DNA of 64,000 nt from Pseudomonas sp. Irchel 3E13 (GTDB lineage Bacteria > Pseudomonadota > Gammaproteobacteria > Pseudomonadales > Pseudomonadaceae), in NCBI RefSeq assembly GCF_900187455.1, contig NZ_FYDX01000002.1, positions 1 through 64,000 of the forward strand, in the 5' to 3' direction. The notes beneath the pieces are model-generated. The model worked only from the letters and a program-made list of their open reading frames with translations. It searched no databases and was not told where the DNA came from. The translations under genes were made by a program, and so were the position numbers. Below, piece by piece: positions 17,929-26,278 of this stretch. How positions within the stretch are numbered: position 1 is the first letter of the stretch; every line of letters begins with the position of its first letter.

Positions 17929-18051
17929 TCAACGTCGAGGCTGACGCTTGCGCTTCTCGTCGTCGCTGGGGATCGGTACCGGTTGCATCGGCGGGATCAG
18001 GCCCAAGGCAACAGCGAGGTCATGGAGCCAGTTCATCATCAGGTTTTTCAT
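17929..18051 (-). CDS. 40-residue PA1414-family small protein (SicX-like sRNA locus)
   Basis: ORF MKNLMMNWLHDLAVALGLIP.. ending in a basic tail (KRKRQPRR). GGGGG precedes the ATG at 18051; an upstream in-frame ATG (18111) is not needed. The sequence and its place beside the gbuA/symporter genes match the PA1414 family. In P. aeruginosa the PA1414 transcript is the low-oxygen-induced regulatory RNA SicX (established knowledge, recalled). Here too an Anr-type half-perfect box and a good -10 precede it. It may act as an RNA, as a peptide with an amphipathic N-terminal helix, or both. Confidence 0.7.
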   Translation of the reverse strand: MKNLMMNWLHDLAVALGLIPPMQPVPIPSDDEKRKRQPRR

Positions 18052-18106
18052 AATTCCCCCTTGAGGGTCATCGTCCAATCCAGTTTGGCTACGATGTTTC
18101 CTAGCA

Positions 18107-18167
18107 ATCATAGCCTCAAGTCCTACAAATCGCTTGCGTAAATTCCTACACCTGTGACCTGCATCAA
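18107..18167 (-). promoter_or_regulatory. Anr/FNR-type promoter of the PA1414-like locus
   Basis: On the minus strand: TTGAT-GCAG-GTCAC (18154-18167; nine of ten FNR/Anr positions), then TATGAT as -10 (18107-18112). The expected transcript start near 18100 places the box centre at about -61, a class I FNR/Anr position. No good -35 is present, as expected for an activator-dependent promoter. The box overlaps the stop codon of the LysR gene (18164-18166). Confidence 0.5.
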
Positions 18168-19057
18168 GCGCTGAGCGCCGTTCCGACAGGCGGTCCTTCC
18201 CGCCCCTCTTCCTGCAGGTTCACCCAGGCATCCAGATTCGCCCCGCGCATGCCCCGCCGCCACACCAGCCAGGTGGTCGCCAGATCGAAAGGCGTCTGCA
18301 ACCGGTGCACCGCGACGTTCTCGCGCCCCGGCAGGCTGTCGAGCATCGACTGCGACATCAATGCCACCCCGGAACCCGCCACCACACAGGCCAACATGCT
18401 CGGGTAGGACTCGATTTCCATGGCCCGGCCCATGGCCGCGTGATCATGGGCGTACCAGGCCTCCAGCCGCATGCGGTAGGAACAGCCCTTGCGGAAGGTG
18501 AACACCGCACGCCCCGTCACATCCCGTGCGCTGCGCACGGGCGGATGGTCCGACTCGGTGATCAACACCAGAGTTTCCTCGCACAGCGGCACGCCGTCGA
18601 GACCGGCCAGCGACAGCGGCCCATCGAGCATGGCGGCGTCCAGCCGACCGGCGAGCAGCCCTTCCAGCAGCTCGCCGCTGGGCGCGGTCTGCACCTGCAG
18701 GTTCACCGCCGGATAGGTCCGGTGATACCGCGCCAGCAACCCCGGCAGGTGAATCGCCGCGGTGCTGTACATGCTGCCGAGGATGAACTCGCCGGCCGGT
18801 TCTCCGCCCTGCACCGCCGCGAACGCCTCATCGTGCAGCGCCAGCATGCGCCCGGCGTAGTCCAGCAACACCTTGCCGGCCGGCGACAACTGCAGACGCT
18901 GACGCTCGCGGTGGAACAGTTCCACGCCCAGTTGCTCCTCGAGCTGACGCAAACGCGTCGACAGGTTCGACGGCACCCGGTGCAATTGCTCGGCGGCGCG
19001 GGTCACCGAACCGGTCTCGGCGACCGCCTGAAAGATGCGCAACTGGCTCAGTTCCAT
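18164..19057 (-). CDS. LysR-family transcriptional regulator
   Basis: 297 residues from the ATG at 19057, preceded by GGAGA eight bases upstream. Helix-turn-helix at about 3-60 (LRIFQAVAETGSVTRAAEQLHRVPSNLS) and a LysR substrate domain. Divergent from the MFS transporter gene at 19164 (106-bp gap), which it probably controls. Effector unknown. Confidence 0.88.
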   Translation of the reverse strand: MELSQLRIFQAVAETGSVTRAAEQLHRVPSNLSTRLRQLEEQLGVELFHRERQRLQLSPAGKVLLDYAGRMLALHDEAFAAVQGGEPAGEFILGSMYSTAAIHLPGLLARYHRTYPAVNLQVQTAPSGELLEGLLAGRLDAAMLDGPLSLAGLDGVPLCEETLVLITESDHPPVRSARDVTGRAVFTFRKGCSYRMRLEAWYAHDHAAMGRAMEIESYPSMLACVVAGSGVALMSQSMLDSLPGRENVAVHRLQTPFDLATTWLVWRRGMRGANLDAWVNLQEEGREGPPVGTALSA

Positions 19058-19163
19058 AGCCGTTCTCCAAAAGTGAACAAGTTGCTCATCATTATTCAAT
19101 TTTTAAGAAAAGCAACCGCCGGTAGTCTGAACGCATCACTTGCCTTGCAGAGGAATACCGGAC

Positions 19164-20345
19164 ATGTCGCCGACACTGCGTCTTCTGGCCAGCTTCGTTG
19201 CCCTGATGATGGCAATGGGCATCGGCCGCTTCGCCCTCACCCCGCAACTGCCGCATCTGGTCGGCGAAGGCCAGTTGAGCCTGACCGCCGCCGGTCTGGT
19301 CGCTGCGGCCAACTACCTCGGCTACTTCCTTGGCGCGCTGGACGCCATGCTCGCCCGCCGCCCACAACAAGTGCGGCTGCGCCTCAACCTCGGGCTGTGG
19401 TTGTGCGTGCTGCTGACGGTGCTGTCGTTCTGGGCTGACAGCTTTATCACCCACGCCCTGCTGCGTTTCGGCACCGGCGTGGCTAGCGCCTGGGTAATGG
19501 TGATGATCACCAGCCTGAGCCAACCCCTCGCCGCGCGCAGCAACCTGCCGCGACTGGGCGCCCTGGTGTTCGCCGGTCCCGGCCTGGGCATCATGCTGAC
19601 AGGGCTGCTGGCGCTGGTTTCGAACCTGTACGGGCTGGGGTCGGCGCCGCTGTGGCTGATCTATGCCGCTGCCGCGTTGGTCATGCTGCTGGCCGTGCGG
19701 CCAATGCTGCCGCAGCCGGAGGAGGCGCCAGCCACGCCAACACCAACACTGGCCGCCACGCCTTCGCGGGGTATCCCGCGATTGGGCCTGATCTACGGCC
19801 TGTACGGCATCGGCTACATCATCCCCGCGACGTTCATGTCGCAGATGGCCAGCGCGCGCTTTCACGGGCAGTGGATGGCCGACCTGTTCTGGCCCGGCTT
19901 CGGCCTCGCCGCCGCGGTCGGAGTGATGCTGCTGAGCCTGCGCCGGCCGCAACCGGGCAGCACCTCACGCTGGTTGAGGGTGACACTGTGGCTGCAGGCC
20001 ATCGGTGTGTTCGCCTGCCTGATGGGCGACGGTCCGGGGCTGGCGCTGGGGGTGATCTTCTGCGGTACGCCGTTCCTGGCCTGCATGCAACTGGTGATGC
20101 AGCGCTCGCGGGAACTGGCGCCCCACGCTACCCAACGCAATGCCGGCCTGCTGACCGCCTGCTTCGCCATCGGCCAGCTCGGCGGGCCCTTGCTGGCGGC
20201 GCTGAGCAACCTGTTCGCCGGCAGCCTGCAACCGGCGCTGCTGGTCGCTGGCGCCGGGCTGATGCTGGCCGGTGCCCTGAGCTGGGGGCCTGGAACCTAT
20301 CAGAACGCACCTACTCGTCATTCGCCCGCACCTGACAGGCTCTGA
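19164..20345 (+). CDS. YbfB/YjiJ-family MFS transporter
   Basis: 393 residues with about 12 transmembrane helices. The opening MGIGRFALTPQLPHL and ALLRFGTGVASAWVMV are typical of the YbfB/YjiJ group of major facilitators. Start ATG at 19164 with GAGG about nine bases upstream. A short Pro/Ala/Thr-rich loop near residue 190 separates the two halves. Substrate unknown; probably regulated by the divergent LysR protein. Confidence 0.85.
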   Translation: MSPTLRLLASFVALMMAMGIGRFALTPQLPHLVGEGQLSLTAAGLVAAANYLGYFLGALDAMLARRPQQVRLRLNLGLWLCVLLTVLSFWADSFITHALLRFGTGVASAWVMVMITSLSQPLAARSNLPRLGALVFAGPGLGIMLTGLLALVSNLYGLGSAPLWLIYAAAALVMLLAVRPMLPQPEEAPATPTPTLAATPSRGIPRLGLIYGLYGIGYIIPATFMSQMASARFHGQWMADLFWPGFGLAAAVGVMLLSLRRPQPGSTSRWLRVTLWLQAIGVFACLMGDGPGLALGVIFCGTPFLACMQLVMQRSRELAPHATQRNAGLLTACFAIGQLGGPLLAALSNLFAGSLQPALLVAGAGLMLAGALSWGPGTYQNAPTRHSPAPDRL

Positions 20346-20390
20346 TCAGTGCCATAAACGAGCATCACCGCTCCGTTTTCGAAGGAGTGA

Positions 20391-20586
20391 ATGGACCGCT
20401 CTGGACTACGGAGGAAAAGCCGACGCGCTTGCCAACAACGCCCAGAGAATCAGAGCAGAACAACAAATCCACTTTCAATTGCTGCCGTCCGCGCTGCGGG
20501 CAGAAATAGTACAGCGCAGTGGAGAGGTTCAGGGGCTCTCCTCGACAGCGGCGTCTCTGTACCCGTATTACCCAACCACCCTCTAG
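20391..20586 (+). pseudogene. Possible remnant of a small gene (frame-shifted)
   Basis: In the 237-bp gap after the MFS gene, AAGGAG and an ATG (20391) are out of frame with an open frame from 20404 that reads protein-like (GGKADALANNAQRIRAEQQ..., ending SLYPYYPTTL, stop at 20584-20586). Reading from the ATG would need a one-base shift within the first five codons. It carries AGA and other non-preferred codons. It overlaps the end of the convergent transporter gene by four bases. Not recognised; chance is a real possibility. Confidence 0.22.
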
Positions 20587-21515
20587 CGTTGCCCCAGCAA
20601 CGAACGCAGACGCCTGCGCAGCCACTGCTCGGCGCTGACCATGACGATACCGAGCAACACACACAGCGCGCCGATCACGAAGTTCAGGCTCAGCGGTTCG
20701 TTCAGCAACAGCACACCGAAGGTCACGCCGAAGATCGGCGTGATAAAGGAAAACACAGCAAGGTTGGACGCCAGGTATTTGCGCAGCAGCCAGAACCAGG
20801 TCAAGTAGCTGAAGAACGACACCACCAGCGCCTGGAACAGCACGCTGCCGATGGCAATGGGCGTCAGGCTGACGTGGGTCAGCTTGCCGTTGAAGGCAGC
20901 GATCAACAGCAGACCGACAAAGCCCACCGCCAACTGATAGAACAGCGTAAGGGTCGCAGGCGCTTCAGACAGCCGCGAGCAGCGCACCACCACCGTGGTG
21001 GCGCCCCAGGACGCGCCAGCGAGTACACCGAAGGCATCGCCGAGCAGCATCGGTCCGTTGAGATCATCCAGGGAAATACCGCCAGCGAAGGCCAGGGCAA
21101 TCCCGCCAAAGGCCAGCAGGATGCCCAGCCACTGCAGCGGCCGCAGGCGCTCGCTGGGCAGCATGAAATGCAAACCGAGGGCGGTGAACACCGGCGCGGT
21201 GTAGAGGAACACCGACATATGCGCCGCCGACGTCAGTGTCAGCCCTTCGGCGATGAACAGGAACTCGATCCCGAACAACGCGCCCGCCAGCAGCCCTCCG
21301 CGCCAGGTGGTGCCCACGTGCTCCCAGCCACCACGCCAGCACATCAGCAGGCCCACCAGCAACGCGGCGATCCCCGAACGGGTCGCCGCCTGCATCACCG
21401 GGGCGACATCGGCGGCGGCCCATTTGACCATCACCTGCTGCACGCCCCAGATCAGGCACAGCCCCAGCATGACCTGAAAGGCGAAGGCATCGGGATCGCG
21501 ACGGGGTGCGCTCAT
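20583..21515 (-). CDS. EamA/DMT-family transporter
   Basis: 310 residues, ten predicted helices in two EamA repeats (FQVMLGLCLIWGVQQVMVKWA at the start of the first; GDAFGVLAGASWGATTVVVR at the second). Start ATG 21515, with a GTG nine bases upstream as the alternative; the ribosome site is weak in both cases. Probably exports a metabolite or amino acid; substrate unknown. Stands alone. Confidence 0.85.
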   Translation of the reverse strand: MSAPRRDPDAFAFQVMLGLCLIWGVQQVMVKWAAADVAPVMQAATRSGIAALLVGLLMCWRGGWEHVGTTWRGGLLAGALFGIEFLFIAEGLTLTSAAHMSVFLYTAPVFTALGLHFMLPSERLRPLQWLGILLAFGGIALAFAGGISLDDLNGPMLLGDAFGVLAGASWGATTVVVRCSRLSEAPATLTLFYQLAVGFVGLLLIAAFNGKLTHVSLTPIAIGSVLFQALVVSFFSYLTWFWLLRKYLASNLAVFSFITPIFGVTFGVLLLNEPLSLNFVIGALCVLLGIVMVSAEQWLRRRLRSLLGQR

Positions 21516-21622
21516 TGGCGGCACCCCACTTCTGGCAATGGCATGACAACCTCTTGGCAGCGAAGAATTGGCGCCAATTATTGATGGTTGTCGTCAGCTA
21601 TTACCAGATATGTCTGACTCGC

Positions 21623-22018
21623 TCAGGCAATCTGCGCCTTCGAGGCCACCTCGTCGAAGGTCGCTTCGTCCAGCGCATCGGCCTGCTCATCGAGGACCTG
21701 GCGCGGGTGATCGTTGCCGGGAATGCTGCTGTCGATCAGGCTCAACAGCCGCGAACCACGCTCGGTCAGGACGAAGTTCTCGCCGTTGCCGCCCTCCTCT
21801 TCGGGCCGGCTGACGATGTAGCCGCGTTCCACCAGCAGCCGCTCATAGTCGCAGGCGCGGGTCTTAAGGTGGTCGAGGTCGGGCACCGCGTCGCCATCGG
21901 CGGCAAGCTGCGCGGCGTGCTGCTCGGCATAGGGGCGCGGGGTGAAGTTGTGTCCGGCACTGTTCTGGACTTCATGCAGCAGACGTTCGATCAGGTCCCA
22001 GTCATACACGGTGCTCAT
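21623..22018 (-). CDS. Conserved small protein with winged-helix-like fold (DUF2513-like)
   Basis: 131 residues starting MSTVYDWDLIERLLHEVQN, with a middle CDYERLLVERGYIV and an ENFVLTERGSRLLSLI segment that looks like the wing-helix pattern of DUF2513 proteins, often labelled transcriptional regulators. GAGG lies eight bases before the ATG. The C-terminal 35 residues are acidic. Function unknown; assignment to DUF2513 is by pattern only. Confidence 0.7.
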   Translation of the reverse strand: MSTVYDWDLIERLLHEVQNSAGHNFTPRPYAEQHAAQLAADGDAVPDLDHLKTRACDYERLLVERGYIVSRPEEEGGNGENFVLTERGSRLLSLIDSSIPGNDHPRQVLDEQADALDEATFDEVASKAQIA

Positions 22019-22144
22019 GGGTGCGGCCTCGGTGGGGGTATGTAAGGTTGTGACCGGCCGCATGCGCCACGGTTCGACTGAACTTTCCCGATGGCACGCC
22101 CCTCAACCGGGAACATCACCCGCCATGGATAACGAGGCCCGACC

Positions 22145-22414
22145 ATGAAGACACTGATGATGCTGACCGCCACCGCCAGCCTGCTGTTCGCCCTGCCGAG
22201 CTGGGCATGCACGCTGGAAGAAGCCACGGAGAAACGCGAGGAACTGGCCAAGGAAGTGACCCGCCTGACTGAGCAGAACCCGCAGAAGGCCAAGGAAATC
22301 AACGAGGAGTTGCAGGGAATGAAGCTGGGCACGGAGGCCAGTGATTTGCCGGACAAATGTCAGTTGATCGACAAGCGGCTGCAGGAATTGCGGGAGGCCG
22401 AGAAGAAAACGTGA
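22145..22414 (+). CDS. Small exported helical protein
   Basis: 89 residues: signal peptide of about 21 residues ending SWA, then a charged, Glu/Lys-rich helical body with two cysteines (start of mature chain and DKCQLID), which could form a disulfide. ATG at 22145. Not recognised beyond a conserved-hypothetical periplasmic type. A hairpin terminator follows at 22433. Confidence 0.75.
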   Translation: MKTLMMLTATASLLFALPSWACTLEEATEKREELAKEVTRLTEQNPQKAKEINEELQGMKLGTEASDLPDKCQLIDKRLQELREAEKKT

Positions 22415-22432
22415 GGGTGCTGGAAAATTTGA

Positions 22433-22466
22433 GGGTCTCAGCGCCGGGAAGCCGGCGATGAGACCC
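22433..22466. terminator. Bidirectional hairpin between convergent genes
   Basis: Stem GGGTCTCA / TGAGACCC (22433-22440, 22459-22466) stacked on CGCCGG / CCGGCG with a GAAG tetraloop. It lies between the stop of the small exported protein and the stop of the DEAD-box helicase; a T-rich stretch follows on the minus strand. Confidence 0.75.
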
Positions 22467-22473
22467 TTGAGCC

Positions 22474-23817
22474 TTACTCCGCCGCAGCAGCCGGCTTGCG
22501 CTTCTTCAGCGGCGCCAGGCCATCAGAGCTGGTCAGCGGTGCATTAGGCTTCGGCTTGGCCGTCGGCTTGCGCTTGGCCACGGCTTTCTTGTCGCCCTTC
22601 TTGTCGGTCTTTTTCTTCTTCACGCCAACCGCTTTGCCCGACGCCTTGACCTTCTTCGGGCCGGTGTAGGTGCCCTTCACTTCCTTGATGGTGCGACGCT
22701 CGAAGGTCTGCTTCAGGTAGCGCTCGATGCTCGACATCAGGTTCCAGTCGCCGTGGCAGATCAGCGACACCGCCAGGCCTTCGGCGCCAGCACGACCGGT
22801 ACGACCAATACGGTGCACATACTCGTCGCCGCTGCGCGGCATGTCGAAGTTGATCACCAGGTCCAGGCCGTCGACGTCCAGGCCACGGGCAGCCACGTCA
22901 GTCGCCACCAGCACCTTGGCGCCGCCGGTCTTGAAGCGTTCGATGGCCAGCTTGCGGTCTTTCTGGTCCTTGTCGCCGTGCAGCACGAACGCCTTCATGT
23001 CCTTGGCCACGAGGTGACCGTAGATGCGGTCGGCCATGACCCGGGTGTTGGTGAAGATAATCGCCTTCTGGTACGTCTCGTTTTCCAGCAACCACTGAGC
23101 GATCTGCTCTTTGTGCTGGTTGTGGTCGGCGGTGATGATCTGCTGGCGGGTGCCTTCGTTGAGCTGGCTGACACTGTTGAGCATCAGGTGCTCAGGGTTC
23201 TTCAGCACCTTGCTGATCATGTCGCGCAGACCGGCGCCACCCGTGGTGGCGGAGAACAGCAGGGTCTGTTGACGGTTCGGGCACTCGCCGCACAGGCGCT
23301 CGACGTCTTCCGAGAAGCCCATGTCCAGCATGCGGTCGGCTTCGTCGAGGATCACCACCTGCACGTGTTTCAGGTCCAGGTTGCCGGCGTTCAGTTGCTC
23401 CAGCAGACGGCCCGGGGTGCCGATCAGGATGTCAGGCACCTTGCGCAGCATCGCGGCCTGTTCCTTGAAGTCCTCGCCACCGGTGATCATCCCGGCCTTG
23501 ACGAAGGTGAACTGGGAGAAACGTTCCACTTCCTTCAGGGTCTGCTGGGCCAGCTCGCGGGTCGGCAGCAGGATCAGTGCGCGGATCTCGACGCGTTTCT
23601 GGTTCAGGTCGACCAGACGGTTGAGCAGCGGCAGGACGAATGCGGCGGTCTTGCCACTACCGGTTTTCGCCGTGACCCGCAGGTCGCGCCCTTGCAGCGC
23701 CAAGGGAATGGCGGCCGCCTGCACAGGGGTAGGCTCGACAAAGTTCAGTGCGGCCACGGCTTTGAGCAGGCGTTCGTGCAGGGCGAATTGGGAAAACACG
23801 GATGTAACCTCGGGCAT
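22474..23817 (-). CDS. DEAD-box ATP-dependent RNA helicase (RhlE/SrmB group)
   Basis: 447 residues. Q-motif region at FVEPTPVQAAAIP, motif I AKTGSGKTA, Ia PTRELAQQ, Ib GTPGRL, II DEAD in LDEADRMLDMGF, III SAT, V ATDVAARGLD and VI HRIGRTGRAG. The C-terminal ~75 residues are a Lys/Pro-rich RNA-binding tail (KKKKTDKKGDKKAVAKRK). Likely helps ribosome assembly or RNA turnover. Start ATG 23817 chosen because the family begins just before the Q motif; no clear Shine-Dalgarno is visible. Confidence 0.9.
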   Translation of the reverse strand: MPEVTSVFSQFALHERLLKAVAALNFVEPTPVQAAAIPLALQGRDLRVTAKTGSGKTAAFVLPLLNRLVDLNQKRVEIRALILLPTRELAQQTLKEVERFSQFTFVKAGMITGGEDFKEQAAMLRKVPDILIGTPGRLLEQLNAGNLDLKHVQVVILDEADRMLDMGFSEDVERLCGECPNRQQTLLFSATTGGAGLRDMISKVLKNPEHLMLNSVSQLNEGTRQQIITADHNQHKEQIAQWLLENETYQKAIIFTNTRVMADRIYGHLVAKDMKAFVLHGDKDQKDRKLAIERFKTGGAKVLVATDVAARGLDVDGLDLVINFDMPRSGDEYVHRIGRTGRAGAEGLAVSLICHGDWNLMSSIERYLKQTFERRTIKEVKGTYTGPKKVKASGKAVGVKKKKTDKKGDKKAVAKRKPTAKPKPNAPLTSSDGLAPLKKRKPAAAAE

Positions 23818-23945
23818 GAGCGGAAATTCAGCCACATAGGGTAACGTTTTCCGGCGCCCGAGCCGAATTTCTTTTTGCCGCAGGCCCGGTACATTCGTTC
23901 TAATTGGCACTTCTTTTAAAAGGTTACGGAGAATTTCCGCAGCGC

Positions 23946-25250
23946 ATGGCTATTCAACAGTTCTGGCAAAACGCCCTCGACCTCTGGGGCACCCTCGACC
24001 AACAACCGCTGCTGCACGCCGCGCTCGGCCTGGCGGTGCTGCTGGTCATCGCCCTGGTGCTGGGGCGGGTGGCGCGGTTTCTCATCCTCCACGCGATCAA
24101 GCTGCTGAGCCGCCAATCGGCGCTGCTCTGGCTTGGCGACCTGCTGCAAAACAAGGTGTTCCACCGCCTGGCGCAGATGACACCGTCACTGGTGGTGCAA
24201 TTCGGCCTGAAGCTGGTGCCGGAACTCAGCGCCACCAGCCAGCATTTCCTCGGCAACGTGGCGCTGGCCTTCACCATCCTGTTCCTGGTGCTCGCCCTGA
24301 GCGCCCTGCTCGATGCCCTGCTGGACATCTACGCCCGCACCGAACACGCCCGCACCCGCTCGATCAAAGGCTACGTGCAACTGGCGAAGATGGTGCTCTA
24401 CGTGTTCGGCACGATCATCATCGTCGCCACCTTGATCGACCGCTCGCCGCTGTTGCTGCTGTCGGGCCTGGGTGCGATGTCGGCTGTGATCCTGTTGGTC
24501 TACAAGGACACCCTGCTGTCGTTCGTCGCCAGCGTGCAGTTGACCAGCAACGACATGCTGCGGGTCGGCGACTGGATCGAAATGCCCCAGGTCGGCGCCG
24601 ACGGCGACGTGGTGGACATCACCCTGCACACCGTGAAGGTGCAGAACTTCGACAAGACCATCGTCTCCATCCCCACCTGGCGCCTGATGAGCGAGTCGTT
24701 CAAGAACTGGCGCGGCATGCAGCAATCGGGCGGGCGGCGGATCAAGCGCAGCCTGTTCATCGATGCCGGCGGCGTGCGCTTCGTCACCGCCGAGGAAGAG
24801 CGGCGCATGGGCGAAGTGCGCCTGCTGACCGACTACATGGCACGCAAGCGCAGCGAGCTGCATAGCTGGAACGAGGCCCAGGGCCAGGTGGCGGAACTGT
24901 CGGCCAACCGCCGCCGGCTGACCAATATCGGCACCTTCCGCGCCTTCGCCCTGGCGTACTTGAAAAGCCACCCGGACATTCAGCCGAACATGACCTGCAT
25001 GGTCCGCCAGATGCAGACCACCGCGCAGGGTGTTCCGCTGGAAATCTACTGCTTCACCCGCACCACGGTGTGGGCCGAGTACGAGCGAATCCAGGGCGAT
25101 ATCTTCGATTACCTGTTGGCGGTGCTGCCGGAGTTCGGCCTGAGCCTGTACCAGCAGCCCAGCGGCAACGACCTGCGCGCCGGCCTGCTACCGGCCAGTA
25201 TTCCCGGCCAGCAGCGGGCGTTGGGTGCCGAGCCGGCTGAGCCACAGTGA
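23946..25250 (+). CDS. MscS-family mechanosensitive channel (YbdG-like)
   Basis: 434 residues. Several N-terminal membrane helices, then the pore helix/beta-domain region (LLLLSGLGAMSAVILLVYKDTLLSFVASVQLTSNDMLRVGDWIEMP) and VVDITLHTVKVQNFDKTIVSIP, typical of the larger YbdG subgroup. Start ATG 23946; GGAGAA sits about 13 bases upstream, a long spacing. Its last 63 bases overlap the 3' end of the convergent transporter gene. Confidence 0.88.
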   Translation: MAIQQFWQNALDLWGTLDQQPLLHAALGLAVLLVIALVLGRVARFLILHAIKLLSRQSALLWLGDLLQNKVFHRLAQMTPSLVVQFGLKLVPELSATSQHFLGNVALAFTILFLVLALSALLDALLDIYARTEHARTRSIKGYVQLAKMVLYVFGTIIIVATLIDRSPLLLLSGLGAMSAVILLVYKDTLLSFVASVQLTSNDMLRVGDWIEMPQVGADGDVVDITLHTVKVQNFDKTIVSIPTWRLMSESFKNWRGMQQSGGRRIKRSLFIDAGGVRFVTAEEERRMGEVRLLTDYMARKRSELHSWNEAQGQVAELSANRRRLTNIGTFRAFALAYLKSHPDIQPNMTCMVRQMQTTAQGVPLEIYCFTRTTVWAEYERIQGDIFDYLLAVLPEFGLSLYQQPSGNDLRAGLLPASIPGQQRALGAEPAEPQ

Positions 25251-26066
25251 CGCGAGAATCACCGCCCCGCCGATGAACAACCGTCCCAGCGGCTCGTGCT
25301 GATTCCAGATCAGCAGGTTGAGCAGCAACCCCACCGGGACATGCAGGTTGTTCATCACCGCAAGGGTGCCGCCGGAAACCAGGCAAGCGCCCTTGTTCCA
25401 CCAGTACAACCCGAGCGCCGTCGGGCACAGCCCGAGAAACAGCAGCACCAGCCACTGCACGTCGGTTGTGGGCAAGTGCTGCGTGTTGCCGAACAGCAGG
25501 AACGCCGGCAGCACCACCAGCAAGGCACCCAGGTAGAAATAGCCGAAGCGCCGGTAATGCGGCAGGTCGCTGGGGTGGCTCGCGATCAGGTGCTTGTACA
25601 GGACCTGGCCGGCGGCGTAGGTGAAGTTGGCCAGTTGCAGCAGCAGGAAACCGATGAAGAAGTCCGGGTTGATGCTGTCGAAGCGGATCACCGCCGCGCC
25701 GGCCACCGCCACCAATGCCGCGATCAACGCCCACGGGTTGAAGCGACGGTTCAGCGCGTCTTCGATCAAGGTCACGTGCAGCGGCGTGAGGATAGTGAAC
25801 AGCAGCACTTCCGGCACTGTCAGCACGCGGAAGCTCAGGTACAGGCAGACATAGGTGATACCGAACTGCAGCGCACCGATCAGCAGCATGGCGCGCATGA
25901 AACGCGGCTCCACCTGGCGCCAGCGGGTCAGCGGCAGGAACACCAGCAAAGCCAGCAGGACCCGGGCCAGCACGGCGAAGTAACTGTCGACATGGCCAGC
26001 GAGATATTCGCCGATCAGGCTGAAGGAAAACGCCTGGATCAGCGCGACGATCAATAGGTAGTGCAT
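25188..26066 (-). CDS. EamA/DMT-family transporter (carboxylate/amino acid type)
   Basis: 292 residues, ten predicted helices (MHYLLIVALIQAFSFSLIGEYLAGHVDSY at the N-terminus; FFIGFLLLQLANFTYAAGQV starts the second half). Resembles the Pseudomonas group annotated as carboxylate/amino acid/amine transporters. Converges on, and overlaps, the MscS-type gene by 63 bp. Confidence 0.82.
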   Translation of the reverse strand: MHYLLIVALIQAFSFSLIGEYLAGHVDSYFAVLARVLLALLVFLPLTRWRQVEPRFMRAMLLIGALQFGITYVCLYLSFRVLTVPEVLLFTILTPLHVTLIEDALNRRFNPWALIAALVAVAGAAVIRFDSINPDFFIGFLLLQLANFTYAAGQVLYKHLIASHPSDLPHYRRFGYFYLGALLVVLPAFLLFGNTQHLPTTDVQWLVLLFLGLCPTALGLYWWNKGACLVSGGTLAVMNNLHVPVGLLLNLLIWNQHEPLGRLFIGGAVILASLWLSRLGTQRPLLAGNTGR

Positions 26067-26157
26067 GGCGGCCTCTCGGGGATCAAGGCGGCGACCTTAG
26101 CGGGTTGGGGTATCCGGGTGCAATTGTCGGGATTGGTTTGGGCGGTGTGGTCAAGGA

Positions 26158-26176
26158 CCTCATCGCTGCGGTTCGG
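26158..26176. repeat. Second copy of a 19-base dispersed repeat
   Basis: CCTCATCGCTGCGGTTCGG is identical to bases 17875-17893. At 17872 it forms one side of a long hairpin; here the partner arm is missing, so it looks like a solo half-element of a REP-like family distinct from the 11774/42873 type. Confidence 0.6.
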
Positions 26177-26190
26177 CCCGAAACGCCCAT

Positions 26191-26227
26191 AAAAAAGCCC
26201 GGTCGAGCGCGAGGCAATCGACCGGGC
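26191..26227 (-). terminator. Rho-independent terminator of azoR
   Basis: Perfect ten-base stem GCCCGGTCGA / TCGACCGGGC (26197-26206, 26218-26227). Read on the minus strand it is followed by TTTTTT (26191-26196). It lies about 50 bases beyond the azoR stop codon. Confidence 0.9.
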
Positions 26228-26278
26228 AGCACACCCAAAGGAGCAAAAAGGGGTGTCAGGCAGGGAAAAACAGTTGAA

